Source: Methanosarcinales archaeon (lineage in GTDB: Archaea > Halobacteriota > UBA148 > JAUWXC01). Taken from it: a stretch of DNA of 64,000 bases. Positions within the stretch are counted from its first letter, which is position 1. Every line of letters begins with the position of its first letter. Made by a program: the position numbers and the translations under genes. Location of the stretch: contig CP061209.1 of assembly GCA_026016205.1 (NCBI GenBank), forward strand, positions 181,469-245,468, given 5' to 3'. Below are positions 32,062-41,284 of this stretch, in pieces. The notes below the pieces were generated by a model. It did no database searches. It was not told the DNA's origin and worked only from the letters and a program-made list of their open reading frames with translations.

Positions 32062-35000
32062 TTACGCTGCCACACTTTCAGTCCAATCTTTGCAAATTAC
32101 GTGTGCTTGCTCTAAGACCAGTTCGGTTGCTTTCTTTTGTTTATCGGGTGGATAGCCATATTTCTTTAGGATACGCTTTACCATAACTCTGAGTTTTGCC
32201 TGAACACTTTCTCTCAATGTCCAGTCAATAGTCACGTTTTTACGTATCGTTTCTGTTAGCTCGATTGCTATCTTCCGTAAAGTCTCATCCCCTAAGACTT
32301 TTACTGCACTATCGTTGACCTCTAAAGCGTCATAAAAGGCAAGTTCTGCATCGCTTAAGTTTAAATTTGCACCCCTCCCGCTCTCCTCGCGCATCTTTTT
32401 TGCCAGTTCGATTAATTCTTCTATTACTTCCGCGGTTTCAATAGTCCTATTGGTGTATTTCCTAATCGTTTTTTCCAGCATTTCTCTAAACGAACGTGCT
32501 TGTACGATGTTTTTCTGCATTTTTATTCTTATCTCGTCATTGAGTAGTTTTTTGAGTGCTTCCAATGCGAGATTTTTCTGTGGTATTTCTTGTATCTCTG
32601 CCAAGAATTCATCGGAAAGAATCGAGATATCAGGCTTTTTCAGTCCTGCGGCTGCAAAGATGTCAACAACCCTATCTGATATAATGGCCTTTGAGATGAT
32701 TTGTTTAATTGCGGAATCTAAATCCTCCTTGCCTTCTCTTTTGGTTGTCGTGGTTTTGACAATGGCTGATTTTATTGCCTGAAAGAAACCTACTTCGTCT
32801 TTGATTTCCATGGCTTTTTCATGTGGAACTGCAATGGAGAAAGCACGGAGTAATGCCGTCACATGCTGGAGGTATCTCTCTTTTCCTCCTTCTTGCTGGA
32901 GGATGTGTTCGATAGCCTGAGGTATAATGGAGATCCGTTTCTTTGGATCGAGCGTGAAGAATTTTTTGTAATCGAAGCCGTGGAACATTGCTGCTATTAT
33001 CTCGTATTTTTCAAGCATTATGGCTACCGCTTCTTCCTGCTCAAAAGCGGGTTTTCCTTTTCCGCCGCTTTCTGTGTAATCAGCCAGTGCTTTTTTCAGT
33101 TCAGTAGCAATGCCAATATAATCAACAATTAACCCGCCCTCTTTGTCCTTGTAAACACGATTTACACGTGCTATTGCTTGCATTAATCCGTGATCTTGCA
33201 TTGGTTTATCGACATACATAGTGTGTAAGCTTGGAGCATCAAAACCGGTCAGCCACATATCTCTAACAATTGCCAATTTAAGAGAATCATCGGGATCCTT
33301 CAGTCTATTTCCAATTGCTCTTCTTCGTGTTTTGTTGCGTATGTGCTCTTGCCAGCCTGTGGGGTCGGCTGCGGAACCTGTCATAACTACCTTAATGGCA
33401 CCTTTATCATCGTCCTTATGATGCCATTCAGGTCTTAATTTAATGATTTCATTATAAAGGTCTACGCAGATTCTCCTGCTCATACAAACGATCATTCCTT
33501 TGCCCTCAAGGATGTCAAGACGTTCTTCAAAATGGTGAACAATATCGTTTGCGATTCTTTCTATCCGCTTTTGACTGCCAACAACTTTTTCTAATCGCGC
33601 CCATTTGCTTTTGAGCTGTTCTTTTCTTGCGACTTCTTCTCCTTCAGTAACTTCCTCGAATTCCGGATCTATTCGGGGTCTTTCTTCTGGCTTGAGCTCT
33701 AATTTAGCCAATCGGCTTTCATAATAGATTCCTACCGTTGCACCGTCATTTATTGCTTGTTTAATGTCGTACACGTCAACGTATTTACCGAATACTGCGG
33801 GCGTGCTCTTATCTGCCTTTTCTATGGGTGTGCCAGTAAATCCAATAAACGAAGCGTTGGGTAAAGCGTCCCGGATATATTTGGCAAAGCCGTAGGTGAC
33901 CAACGCCGTGTCTTCTTTCGTCATCACCTTTGCTTTAAACCCGTACTGGCTTCTGTGTGCTTCGTCTGCAATAACAATGATATTCTCTCTTTCTGAGAGT
34001 AAGGGGTATTCTTCCCGTGTCTCTTCAGGGAAGAACTTCTGGACGGTGGTAAAGACTATACCTCCCGAAGCAACCGAAAGCAGTTCTTTTAATTTCTCGC
34101 GTGAATCTGCTTGTACAGGTTTTTGTCGTAAGAGATCCTGGCATCTACTGAATGTGCCGAATAATTGGTCGTCTAAGTCATTTCTATCGGTCAATATGAC
34201 TACCGTTGGATTGTCCAATTCAAGCACGAGTTTCCCGGTATAAAAAGCCATAATTAAACTTTTCCCAGAGCCTTGAGTATGCCAAACCACGCCGGCTTTT
34301 CTGTGCGTTCTTGTTGCTTTGAGAGTGGATTGCAGCGCTTTATTAACGGCATGATACTGATGATATGCTGCAACTTTTTTCTGTACTTCTTTTTCCTTTT
34401 CAAAGACGATAAAATGCCGTACTAAATCCAGAAAGCGTTCTTTATCAAACATCCCTCGTAACAGAACTTCAAGCTGTGTCATGTTTGCTGGCGACTTTGA
34501 TCCGTCAATGGTTTTCCAGTGCATGAACCGGTCCGTGTTTGTAGTTATTGTTCCCGCTCGCGCTTCCAAGCCGTCACTGATAACTAACAGCTCATTAAAT
34601 TGAAACAACGATGGGATTCGCTCTTTATACGTTTGGAATTGATGGTATGCGGACCATATCGTTGCTTCTTCGTCAGCAGGATTTTTCAATTCAATAACCG
34701 CTAACGGAAGACCATTAACGAACAGAACGAGATCCGGTCTTCTGTTGTTATTCTCCTCGATGACGGTGAATTGATTAACTGCGAGAAATTCGTTATTCTG
34801 TGTGTTCTGGAAATCAAAGAGCCAGACTTTATCGCCAACTATTCTTCCTTCCGTTCTGTATTCAATGTCAACGCCGTTAACGAGCATCCGATGGAACGCT
34901 TGATTATTAGCAACAAGCTTTGGACTGTCGGTTCTAAGGACTTTCTTGAGCGCTTCTTCCCTTACCTCTTGAGGTATGTGAGGATTGAAATTGTCAATAG

Positions 35001-35163
35001 CTGCACGTAATCGGTCAACCAGTACTACGTCAGAATATCTCTTCCTTTCTGGATTCACTCCATCTGGGGCAATATCCGGGCCATAAATTCTTTCGTAACC
35101 TAAATCCCTAAAGACGTCCAAGGCAAAATTTTCTATATCCTCTTCGGTAATGAATCTGCTCAT
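32062..35163 (-). CDS. hsdR: Type I restriction endonuclease subunit R
   Basis: 1033 residues, complete. The N-terminal nuclease domain has [27 protein letters not shown] (PD-(D/E)xK: D...E-L-K, about 135-165). The helicase has [16 protein letters not shown] (Walker A, about 290), [12 protein letters not shown] (DEAH) and IGFTGTP. A C-terminal helical domain contacts the methylase. The enzyme translocates and cuts unmodified DNA far from the recognition site. The start overlaps the hsdS stop by four bases; gene order is hsdM-hsdS-hsdR on the minus strand. Confidence 0.95.
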   Translation of the reverse strand: MSRFITEEDIENFALDVFRDLGYERIYGPDIAPDGVNPERKRYSDVVLVDRLRAAIDNFNPHIPQEVREEALKKVLRTDSPKLVANNQAFHRMLVNGVDIEYRTEGRIVGDKVWLFDFQNTQNNEFLAVNQFTVIEENNNRRPDLVLFVNGLPLAVIELKNPADEEATIWSAYHQFQTYKERIPSLFQFNELLVISDGLEARAGTITTNTDRFMHWKTIDGSKSPANMTQLEVLLRGMFDKERFLDLVRHFIVFEKEKEVQKKVAAYHQYHAVNKALQSTLKATRTHRKAGVVWHTQGSGKSLIMAFYTGKLVLELDNPTVVILTDRNDLDDQLFGTFSRCQDLLRQKPVQADSREKLKELLSVASGGIVFTTVQKFFPEETREEYPLLSERENIIVIADEAHRSQYGFKAKVMTKEDTALVTYGFAKYIRDALPNASFIGFTGTPIEKADKSTPAVFGKYVDVYDIKQAINDGATVGIYYESRLAKLELKPEERPRIDPEFEEVTEGEEVARKEQLKSKWARLEKVVGSQKRIERIANDIVHHFEERLDILEGKGMIVCMSRRICVDLYNEIIKLRPEWHHKDDDKGAIKVVMTGSAADPTGWQEHIRNKTRRRAIGNRLKDPDDSLKLAIVRDMWLTGFDAPSLHTMYVDKPMQDHGLMQAIARVNRVYKDKEGGLIVDYIGIATELKKALADYTESGGKGKPAFEQEEAVAIMLEKYEIIAAMFHGFDYKKFFTLDPKKRISIIPQAIEHILQQEGGKERYLQHVTALLRAFSIAVPHEKAMEIKDEVGFFQAIKSAIVKTTTTKREGKEDLDSAIKQIISKAIISDRVVDIFAAAGLKKPDISILSDEFLAEIQEIPQKNLALEALKKLLNDEIRIKMQKNIVQARSFREMLEKTIRKYTNRTIETAEVIEELIELAKKMREESGRGANLNLSDAELAFYDALEVNDSAVKVLGDETLRKIAIELTETIRKNVTIDWTLRESVQAKLRVMVKRILKKYGYPPDKQKKATELVLEQAHVICKDWTESVAA

Positions 35164-36317
35164 GCAGACATCTCCGTTTCTGGAACGTTTACTCGTATTT
35201 CTCCTGACATCAGTTTTGGAAGAAGAGAGTCGCGGATTTTGGCAAGTGTGCTGTTTTCATAATCATTTATCCGGCATTGCTCAAATAACGTATGACACGT
35301 GGAACTGAAATTACTAATAATATTAGTAGGAGGTAACGCAACCTTTTGTCGCTTTATATCGCCTTGCGTTATCAAAGGATTACTTGTCCCCCTATTTAGA
35401 GATTCTAGCTTGATTCGTTGCAAAAAGAAATATACAAACTCAAAGTAAAATTTATCTTTGACGATCACTACTAATGTATTATCCGATGGCCAAGACGGTG
35501 GGTTTGCCCTATATAATTTCCCGAGTGTGCCAACTCGCCCAGTAACGAGAATTGGGACTATAAACAGCGGCTCAGATGTATAACCCATTATACCAGAGCC
35601 CCCATAGACAGGAACTGGGGAATCTTGGGATTGGTTCCCCTGAACGATAGACGGTCTCTTACCGCTTGTAACCTTTGCAATATCTGATATCTGAACCACA
35701 TCCCACCCCTTCGGAATCTCCTTGTCCAACTCCTCGCTATATTCAAACTCCCCATCCTTGAAGGGCTCGAAATCCACGAACCACGACCTGAATATCGCTT
35801 GTGCCATTTCTTCAAGCGTGCGGTTCATCTCGTGATTGAGTTCGATTTTGTCGTCGATGGCACCGAGGATGGAGGCGATGCGACGCTGTTCGGATAAAGA
35901 AGGAAGTGTGATCTCAAGGTTTTTAACATCTCGCTGAACGATTAGAGGGTTGCTAGTACCTCGATTAAGAGAAATTAACTTTTGAACTTTGAGCTTTAGA
36001 TTGTAGTAGATGAAATCATAAAGCGCCTCACCATCTTTGGGAATAATCACCAAAGTGTTATCAGAAGGCCACGATGGATGCTTGACCTTATGCAACAATC
36101 CCAACGTCCCAACACGGCCAGTCACAATTACAGATTCTTTAAATAGCGGTTTCTTAGTGTAGCCTGTGATACCTGCGCCGCCATAGATAGGAATTCTTGC
36201 GTCTTCTTCTGGTCGCTCAGAAAAGATAACGGGTCTTTTACCACTGGTAATCCGTGCTATATCTCCAATCCTTACACGGTCTCCTTTTTTACAATTACTA
36301 CGAATTTCACCAGTCAT
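35160..36317 (-). CDS. hsdS: Type I restriction specificity subunit with two near-identical target domains
   Basis: 385 residues. Target domain 1 (about 10-150) contains [44 protein letters not shown] and [18 protein letters not shown]. Target domain 2 (about 205-345) repeats these as [45 protein letters not shown] and [18 protein letters not shown]. Conserved spacer helices ([25 protein letters not shown] and its end copy) separate them. The two halves therefore should recognise the same or almost the same half-site, giving a symmetric split target. It overlaps hsdM by 11 bases. Confidence 0.93.
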   Translation of the reverse strand: MTGEIRSNCKKGDRVRIGDIARITSGKRPVIFSERPEEDARIPIYGGAGITGYTKKPLFKESVIVTGRVGTLGLLHKVKHPSWPSDNTLVIIPKDGEALYDFIYYNLKLKVQKLISLNRGTSNPLIVQRDVKNLEITLPSLSEQRRIASILGAIDDKIELNHEMNRTLEEMAQAIFRSWFVDFEPFKDGEFEYSEELDKEIPKGWDVVQISDIAKVTSGKRPSIVQGNQSQDSPVPVYGGSGIMGYTSEPLFIVPILVTGRVGTLGKLYRANPPSWPSDNTLVVIVKDKFYFEFVYFFLQRIKLESLNRGTSNPLITQGDIKRQKVALPPTNIISNFSSTCHTLFEQCRINDYENSTLAKIRDSLLPKLMSGEIRVNVPETEMSA

Positions 36318-37842
36318 GCCCCAGTTCCCCCAAATTCATCTTTATCCTTTCCTCGAGCACCCTCGACTTCTCAAATTGCTCCGCCAACTCTACCGTCAGC
36401 CTTTCCATCTTCTCCTCGAAAGGCTCCCCATCGTCCTCTTCCTCTTCAAAGCCAACGTACCGTCCAGGCGTCAATATGTGACCATGTTTTCTAATCTCAT
36501 CCAGTGTGGCGGATTTACAGAATCCCGGAACGTCTTCATACTCACCACCTTCACCGCGCCACGCATGATACGCGTCTGCAATTTTCTTAATATCTTCATC
36601 AGTGAGCTCTCTGTGTCTTCGATCTACCATTTCACCCATCTTACGAGCATCAATGAACAGAACCTGGCCACTTCTGTCTCTGAACTTATGATTTGATTTA
36701 TCACGAGCAACAAACCATAAGCACGCCGGAATCATGGTGTTGTAAAACAATTGAGGAGGGAGTGCAATCATACAATCAACCAGGTCTGCTTCCACGATGT
36801 TCTTCCTGATTTTTCCTTCGCCACCGATATTTGAACTCATTGAGCCGTTGGCCAAGACAAAACCTGCCGTTCCTGTTGGTGCTAAATGATGAATGAAATG
36901 CTGAATCCATGCGAAATTCGCATTTCCGGCTGGTGGTGTACCAAATTTCCATCGTACATCTTCTCGTAGTCGTTCTCCGCCCCAATCACTGTCATTAAAC
37001 GGAGGATTAGCAAGTATGAAATCAGCTTTCAGGTCTCGGTGTAAATCATTATGGAAACTATCGCCCCATTGAACGTTAGCATCAATACCTCTGATGGCAA
37101 GGTTCATTTTACACAGCTGCCCGGTTGTCGAATTTGATTCCTGCCCGTAAATGGCGATGTCGCTGATTCTTCCGCCATGGGCTTCAATGAATTTTTCACT
37201 TTGTACGAACATCCCACCTGAGCCACAGCAGGGGTCGAATATTCTGCCCCTGTACGGTTCGATCATCGCAACAAGGAGTTTGACAATACTCCTGGGCGTA
37301 TAGAATTGACCGCCTTTTTTGCCTTCGGCATCTGCAAACTGACCTAAGAAGTATTCATAAACGCGTCCTAAAAGGTCTTTGCTTCGATTTTCTGAATCAC
37401 CCAATCTTATTGAGCCCACTAAGTCGATAATTTCTCCTAATCGCTGTTTATTCAATGCAGGCCGTGCATAATCCTTGGAAAGAACACCTTTAAGTGCGGG
37501 GTTATCTCGCTCTATGGCAAACATCGCATCATCAATAAGATTGCCAATCGTTGGCTGTTTCGCGTTGTTCTGTAAATACTCCCATCTTGCCTCTGGCGGA
37601 ACCCAGAAAACGTTTCTCATTCTGTATTCATCAACGTCTTCGGGGTCAGAAAGCCCATCAGGGTCATTTTTCAGTTCGTTATAAACCTCCGTAAAAGTAT
37701 CCGAGATATATTTGAGGAAGATTAAACCAAGGACAACGTGCTTATATTCAGCAGCGTCCATATTGCTCCTTAACTTGTCCGCAGCCTGCCAGAGTTTCTT
37801 CTCAAACCCGAGATTTGCACCAGTTGATTTGTTTTTTGGCAT
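36307..37842 (-). CDS. hsdM: Type I restriction-modification methylase subunit M
   Basis: 511 residues from ATG 37842, with AAGGTG six bases upstream; a GTG two codons earlier is less likely. An N-terminal helical domain ([32 protein letters not shown]) is followed by the methyltransferase with [13 protein letters not shown] (SAM site) and [10 protein letters not shown] (catalytic N-P-P-F). It methylates adenine at the HsdS-defined site and protects host DNA. It is the promoter-proximal gene; a tandem repeat lies at its expected start site (37869-37889). Confidence 0.95.
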   Translation of the reverse strand: MPKNKSTGANLGFEKKLWQAADKLRSNMDAAEYKHVVLGLIFLKYISDTFTEVYNELKNDPDGLSDPEDVDEYRMRNVFWVPPEARWEYLQNNAKQPTIGNLIDDAMFAIERDNPALKGVLSKDYARPALNKQRLGEIIDLVGSIRLGDSENRSKDLLGRVYEYFLGQFADAEGKKGGQFYTPRSIVKLLVAMIEPYRGRIFDPCCGSGGMFVQSEKFIEAHGGRISDIAIYGQESNSTTGQLCKMNLAIRGIDANVQWGDSFHNDLHRDLKADFILANPPFNDSDWGGERLREDVRWKFGTPPAGNANFAWIQHFIHHLAPTGTAGFVLANGSMSSNIGGEGKIRKNIVEADLVDCMIALPPQLFYNTMIPACLWFVARDKSNHKFRDRSGQVLFIDARKMGEMVDRRHRELTDEDIKKIADAYHAWRGEGGEYEDVPGFCKSATLDEIRKHGHILTPGRYVGFEEEEDDGEPFEEKMERLTVELAEQFEKSRVLEERIKMNLGELGHDW

Positions 37843-37868
37843 TTTCACACCTTCACTATTCTCACCTG

Positions 37869-37889
37869 ACGATAATCTAACGATAATCT
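37869..37889 (-). promoter_or_regulatory. Tandem ACGATAATCT repeat in the hsdM promoter
   Basis: ACGATAATCT occurs at 37869-37878 and again at 37880-37889, one helical turn apart. On the minus strand a TATA-like ATAAATTA (about 37897-37904) lies just upstream, so the repeats cover the probable transcription start. They may be an operator holding R-M expression in check; no controller gene is recognised beside it. Confidence 0.5.
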
Positions 37890-38010
37890 GGCAGTTCTTA
37901 ATTTATGCCAGTTCATAGTATGCCGCCTTCCCTTTTCCACGCTATCCACTTATTACTCCAGCACCTCTTAAATATACATTGCCAAAATGTTGCCCAGCAC
38001 CAACAAGACA

Positions 38011-38691
38011 TCAAGTAAGCGAGAACAGAATTACATTCAAACCTAGATGTGCAACGTATCCAGGAACTATGCTTCTGGATTTATACATTAACAATCCAAA
38101 TACAACACCTGTAAATGCTATATAATAAAGTATCCTTTCAGGTGGGTGGAGAACAACAAATAAAATAGTTTGAACTATAATGGCCCGTACATCGCCTAAT
38201 TGTATCTTCAACAGATTTTGCAAACAACTCCTAAAGATAACTTCTTCATAGAAAGTACCGAATAAAAGGCCGAAGATGATGTAAATGTTAGGTTCGAATG
38301 CCCGTGGTATCTCACCACCTCTAACGAATTTGTAGACTACAATCCCCATGGCTGCGAGGATTATAGCAGATATCAACCCATATAAAACACTTTTTTTATA
38401 GCTCCACGAATCGGGTCGTCTAGCTATACAAAGGTCTTTCAGATTTTTGTTATACATCTTGATAGCTGCGATGACTAAAAAGAGGGCGGGTAAAGAACTG
38501 GTTGCCAATATGTGATCGAGAGATAAGGCAAGACCTCCTGTCAAATATTTTTGTAAAACTCCTCTGGCCGTAGGTATAGTCAGAAAAGATATGGTATAAA
38601 AAAATCCAAACAAAATGAAAATGCTATATAGTGGATTATGTAAAATAAAGTCGATAATTTTTTGATCAAGCTTTACTCTGGGAAAGGGCAT
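38011..38691 (-). CDS. CPBP-family intramembrane metalloprotease
   Basis: 226 residues with about seven hydrophobic helices. The family motifs are present: FYEEVIFRSCLQNLL (EExxxR, about 143-157), FVVLHPPERILYYIAFTGVVFGLLMY (second motif, F-x-x-x-H) and PGYVAHLGLNVILF (third, H...N). These are the presumed zinc ligands of the CAAX protease/Abi group, which cut within the membrane and are often linked to bacteriocin self-immunity or signalling. The start is adjacent to the HTH gene upstream (4-base gap), suggesting joint expression. Confidence 0.8.
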   Translation of the reverse strand: MPFPRVKLDQKIIDFILHNPLYSIFILFGFFYTISFLTIPTARGVLQKYLTGGLALSLDHILATSSLPALFLVIAAIKMYNKNLKDLCIARRPDSWSYKKSVLYGLISAIILAAMGIVVYKFVRGGEIPRAFEPNIYIIFGLLFGTFYEEVIFRSCLQNLLKIQLGDVRAIIVQTILFVVLHPPERILYYIAFTGVVFGLLMYKSRSIVPGYVAHLGLNVILFSLT

Positions 38692-38695
38692 ATCA

Positions 38696-39109
38696 TCATC
38701 TGGTACTTTTAAGCCTATTAATATGCTGTTTCCTCTTGTTCACCCAATACCAGATCGTCTGCGCGGAGATGTTCTTGTTCGTCTTCTCTGAAATGTGCCT
38801 GGCGATCTTTTCGTATCTCCATCCCTTCTGGCGGAGCTGTCGCGCTTTGCTTACGAGCTTTGAGTCGTAGCGGTCTGCGTATCCCACCAACCTTTTAATG
38901 CCGTGCATTCCCAACATGGTGTGCACGAATGGGTGCAGGCTGTCAACGATGCTGGGTGGAAATCGTAGCGCTTTCACATTTTTTCTCGTTCGTATGATCT
39001 CACCGATGTCCTGCAAGCTCATCTTGTAGCCGATGTGAACCACAGTGGCATCCTTGGGAATCTTCTTGATATCTCCTTTTCGATAAACGACAAAATCAAC
39101 TTTTTTCAT
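38696..39109 (-). CDS. DUF1699-like protein with C-terminal HTH (137 aa)
   Basis: The N-terminal half (DATVVHIGYKMSLQDIGEIIRTRKNVKALRFPPSIVDSLHPFVHTMLGMHGIKRLVGY) has the leucine-rich-like strand/helix pattern of archaeal DUF1699 proteins, which are mostly found in methanogens. The C-terminal half (ARQLRQKGWRYEKIARHISEKTNKNISAQTIWYWVNKRK) is a clear helix-turn-helix of recombinase or resolvase type. It is presumably a DNA-binding regulator of the module. It is cotranscribed with the CPBP protease gene. Confidence 0.6.
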   Translation of the reverse strand: MKKVDFVVYRKGDIKKIPKDATVVHIGYKMSLQDIGEIIRTRKNVKALRFPPSIVDSLHPFVHTMLGMHGIKRLVGYADRYDSKLVSKARQLRQKGWRYEKIARHISEKTNKNISAQTIWYWVNKRKQHINRLKSTR

Positions 39110-39254
39110 TCGACAATCTCCTTAGACAAAATACGAATTCTTGCTTTAAATATATTTGTCTTTTTATTGAGTTTTGATGTGTAGTAATTTTATCGCAGGA
39201 GTACAATCTCCAAGAATCACGGAGTTGATCATTGTTGGTCCTCCTTTCCAGATT

Positions 39255-39614
39255 TCATTTTGCATCACACTCCCTTACCTTGTTTTGCTCAATTATCTCC
39301 AGAATCTTCCTCTCGCAGAATTTGGTGTCGAACTTACCCCTTGCAGATTGGAACACGATTGGACGGAAGAGCTCGACCAATCTGGCTGTTCCGGGGTTGA
39401 AGTCAACCTTGCAGATGCTTTCGAGCTCGTCGTATGTTTTGATGAGTTTATCCCCTGGCATCTCAACGCTCTTCGTCAGTTCGCCTATAATATCCGTGTA
39501 GCTGCGTCTTCCGTTTGATGATTCGTGGATGTCTTCGAGTATGTCGAGCGGCTTGCCTGTGACTCTGATGAGCTTTCCTTTTCTATTTCCCCTTTCCCCC
39601 CCTTTCCTTTTCAT
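39255..39614 (-). CDS. Hypothetical protein (119 aa), plasmid/virus-like module
   Basis: ATG 39614 with TTGGAG seven bases before it; an in-frame ATG 12 bases earlier lacks such spacing. The N-terminus is basic (KRKGGERGNRKGKLIRV) and the segment KPLDILEDIHESSNGRRSYTDIIGELTKS resembles a ribbon-helix-helix/antitoxin-like pair of helices (compare the AbrB/RHH antitoxin VapB-like pattern). The C-terminal half is unassigned. It lies immediately downstream of the repeat-dense region 39627-39795, in the same direction as the small-gene operon. Confidence 0.5.
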   Translation of the reverse strand: MKRKGGERGNRKGKLIRVTGKPLDILEDIHESSNGRRSYTDIIGELTKSVEMPGDKLIKTYDELESICKVDFNPGTARLVELFRPIVFQSARGKFDTKFCERKILEIIEQNKVRECDAK

Positions 39615-39626
39615 ATAATACTCCAA

Positions 39627-39795
39627 TTATAATGAAGGTGTTAACACGGTGTTTACTGTTAACACCCTTGCGTTTACATGCCCTATTTTACAGATATTTC
39701 TTTACAGATTGCTATAACGCCTCAACTAACACGACACGCCTCAACTAACACCCAACTGATATGATATATCAGTTCTATCCTTCGTTCAATATGTA
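39627..39795. repeat. Repeat-dense intergenic region (possible origin or operator array)
   Basis: GGTGTTAACA (39637-39646) and TGTTAACACC (39657-39666) form a perfect inverted repeat. The same core GGTGTTAACACC recurs at 39838-39849, inside the next gene. TTTACAGAT occurs twice near 39687-39710. A 16-base direct repeat, ACGCCTCAACTAACAC, is at 39717-39732 and 39736-39751. Arms AACTGATAT/ATATCAGTT at 39754-39774 form a perfect palindrome with a three-base centre. This density of short repeats in 170 bases looks like iterons or an operator array. Confidence 0.6.
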
Positions 39796-40050
39796 TTATG
39801 CTTGACCAATCTTTTTCGATCCCCCTTCTTCCGAGATGGTGTTAACACCTTTCTCCACATTTTCAATAATTTTCAGAAGTTCAATCTCCCAAAACTCGAA
39901 TTTATCCAAAATTTCGGGGGGTATATATCGGAGCGAGGTTTTTGCATTGCGAATATCAATGGCCCCCCTGCTCACACACCCAGCACCTGCAGATCGCATG
40001 ATTCTTTTTATGGGCTTATAGGGAATTTGGGGTGCAAGCTGATGATTCAT
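39796..40050 (-). CDS. Histone-fold-like small protein (84 aa)
   Basis: ATG at 40048-40050 overlaps the TGA of the upstream gene (ATGA), with GGGGG upstream. The sequence QIPYKPIKRIMRSAGAGCVS, continuing RGAIDIRNAKTSL, resembles the first helix and loop of archaeal histones (L-P-I-A-P-I-x-R-I-I-x-x-A-G-A-x-x-V-S-x-x-A). The remaining helices (IPPEILDKFEFWEIELLKIIENVEKGVN) are divergent. It could be a mobile-element chromatin protein or histone-fold partner. Histone identity is an inference from motif and needs a fold search. Confidence 0.5.
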   Translation of the reverse strand: MNHQLAPQIPYKPIKRIMRSAGAGCVSRGAIDIRNAKTSLRYIPPEILDKFEFWEIELLKIIENVEKGVNTISEEGGSKKIGQA

Positions 40051-40196
40051 AACAACCCCCATCTGTCCTTTTTCGCTGCTCGCCATTTCCACCAAGCGCG
40101 CTTCCGCTCCAGCAAGCGAGCTAGGATATCTTCAGAGGGGATAGAGGGAGGCGAGGCGATCCCCCCTCTCTTCTCGATATGAGCGCTTTCGGTCAT
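40047..40196 (-). CDS. Small basic protein (49 aa)
   Basis: Read directly: ATG at 40194-40196 within the ATGA overlap of the upstream ribbon-helix-helix gene, stop at 40047-40049 within the ATGA overlap of the downstream gene. The peptide starts MTESAHIEKRGGIASPPSIP and ends in a basic, tryptophan-rich helix (SEDILARLLERKRAWWKWRA...). Chained overlaps on both sides are strong evidence that it is translated. Function unknown. Confidence 0.6.
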   Translation of the reverse strand: MTESAHIEKRGGIASPPSIPSEDILARLLERKRAWWKWRAAKKDRWGLL

Positions 40197-40318
40197 ATGT
40201 CCTCCACGATTCTCTTTAACTTGTCATTGATCCATGTGGACCTAGGGATTAGACCACGCTCTTTGTCTATTCTCTCAAGCACATCGTGGTCGATTGTAAT
40301 GTGTATCCATTTTTTCAT
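40193..40318 (-). CDS. Ribbon-helix-helix DNA-binding protein (41 aa)
   Basis: ATG at 40316-40318 gives MKKWIHITIDHDVLERIDKE and then RGLIPRSTWINDKLKRIVEDI. This is a minimal RHH/CopG fold: a beta-strand W-I-H-I-T-I, helix A, turn R-S-T-W, helix B. Proteins of this size often regulate plasmid copy number or viral genes. It is first of three genes chained by ATGA overlaps (40318 to 39796), and the repeats at 39.63-39.77 kb could include its operators. Nothing else precedes it for 120 bases. Confidence 0.75.
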   Translation of the reverse strand: MKKWIHITIDHDVLERIDKERGLIPRSTWINDKLKRIVEDI

Positions 40319-40447
40319 CCGGCATCACACCCCCGCATATGACCATAAGTATTATATATGGTTTTTTTACATATATTGTAACATAGGAATATAGAGAATT
40401 GATATCCCAAGGAACGTATATTCCAAAGATTGTTTAGGGGGTATAAA

Positions 40448-41203
40448 ATGCCAAGAAAAATTGAAAATCCTATATTAGATGGCTTACCATCAAAGATTTA
40501 TTGCCTAGCATACGGCGCGCCGATAAGTGGTTACGAGATAGGACAGAAAATACAAAGAGTGAAAAATCCACGGACAGATCAGATCTACAAGATTGTATCG
40601 AAGGAGTATGAGCACCTCTTTAAGAGGACAGAAAGAAAAGGAAAAAGGGGATTAGCAAAGCCAATTCTATCGAGAGCAGAGCCATTACTCAAGCTGACCG
40701 AAGAGGACTTAGCACGCGTGAACAAGGAGCTAGACGACAAAGAAAGAGGAGTATTGTTAAAATTCTTGAAGACCAGCTTTAGAAAGTACATGAAAGAATA
40801 TGCCAATGTTGGTTTTGTGACTGATCGCCCATATTTCAATATTTATGATGAATTGGTGTCGTGTTTGGTGTTGCCATACGCTATAAGAGATTTTCTGAGA
40901 GATGCCGTAGGCAAGTCTGATGAACATGAAAACACAACAACCTTTATTGAAAATATGATTAACACGATGCATGATAGAAACCTGGATATTTTGAAGATAT
41001 GTCCTCCAGTATTTGCAAAGTTTGGTATTTCGCCGATTGATTTTAAGCCTGGACTGAATATATTCATTTTATCAAAAGAGATACCCCCTTCTCTCTCTCA
41101 AAAGGTTGCCGCAACAAAGCGCGGAATTGTGGAATGTAAAAAAGTAAAACAGCACCTTATTACCGGATTTATGGCAAGCGTAATATCAAAGAAACTCGCC
41201 TAA
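40448..41203 (+). CDS. Hypothetical protein with possible N-terminal winged helix (251 aa)
   Basis: ATG 40448 with GGGGGG upstream. The beginning (ENPILDGLPSKIYCLAYGAPISGYEIGQKIQRVKNPRTDQIYKIVSKEYEHLFKR) has the spacing of a PadR-like winged helix. The rest is helical with no recognised family; AT-rich codons. It lies alone between the divergent RHH operon and the abrB-tail remnant E. It may be an orphan effector or regulator. Confidence 0.5.
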   Translation: MPRKIENPILDGLPSKIYCLAYGAPISGYEIGQKIQRVKNPRTDQIYKIVSKEYEHLFKRTERKGKRGLAKPILSRAEPLLKLTEEDLARVNKELDDKERGVLLKFLKTSFRKYMKEYANVGFVTDRPYFNIYDELVSCLVLPYAIRDFLRDAVGKSDEHENTTTFIENMINTMHDRNLDILKICPPVFAKFGISPIDFKPGLNIFILSKEIPPSLSQKVAATKRGIVECKKVKQHLITGFMASVISKKLA

Positions 41204-41232
41204 CTAGGTTCTATTCCTCTGCCTCTGCAGCT

Positions 41233-41256
41233 TCACGCCTCACATATCTTAAAGGT
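41233..41256 (-). repeat. abrB 3'-end remnant E (most degenerate)
   Basis: TCACGCCTCACATATCTTAAAGGT matches the end of remnant A (TCAAGCTTCCGATATCTCCAAGGT) at 18 of 24 positions. On the minus strand it reads T-F-K-I-C-E-A-stop, corresponding to T-L-E-I-S-E-A-stop of the complete gene at 45287. It lies just downstream of gene 41285-42001. Confidence 0.55.
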
Positions 41257-41284
41257 CAAAGAGTGAACGAGGGAGTGGTAGAGC

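Noticed and set aside
39717-39751. CRISPR array
   Set aside because: Only two copies of a 16-base repeat with a 3-base gap; no spacers and no cas genes.
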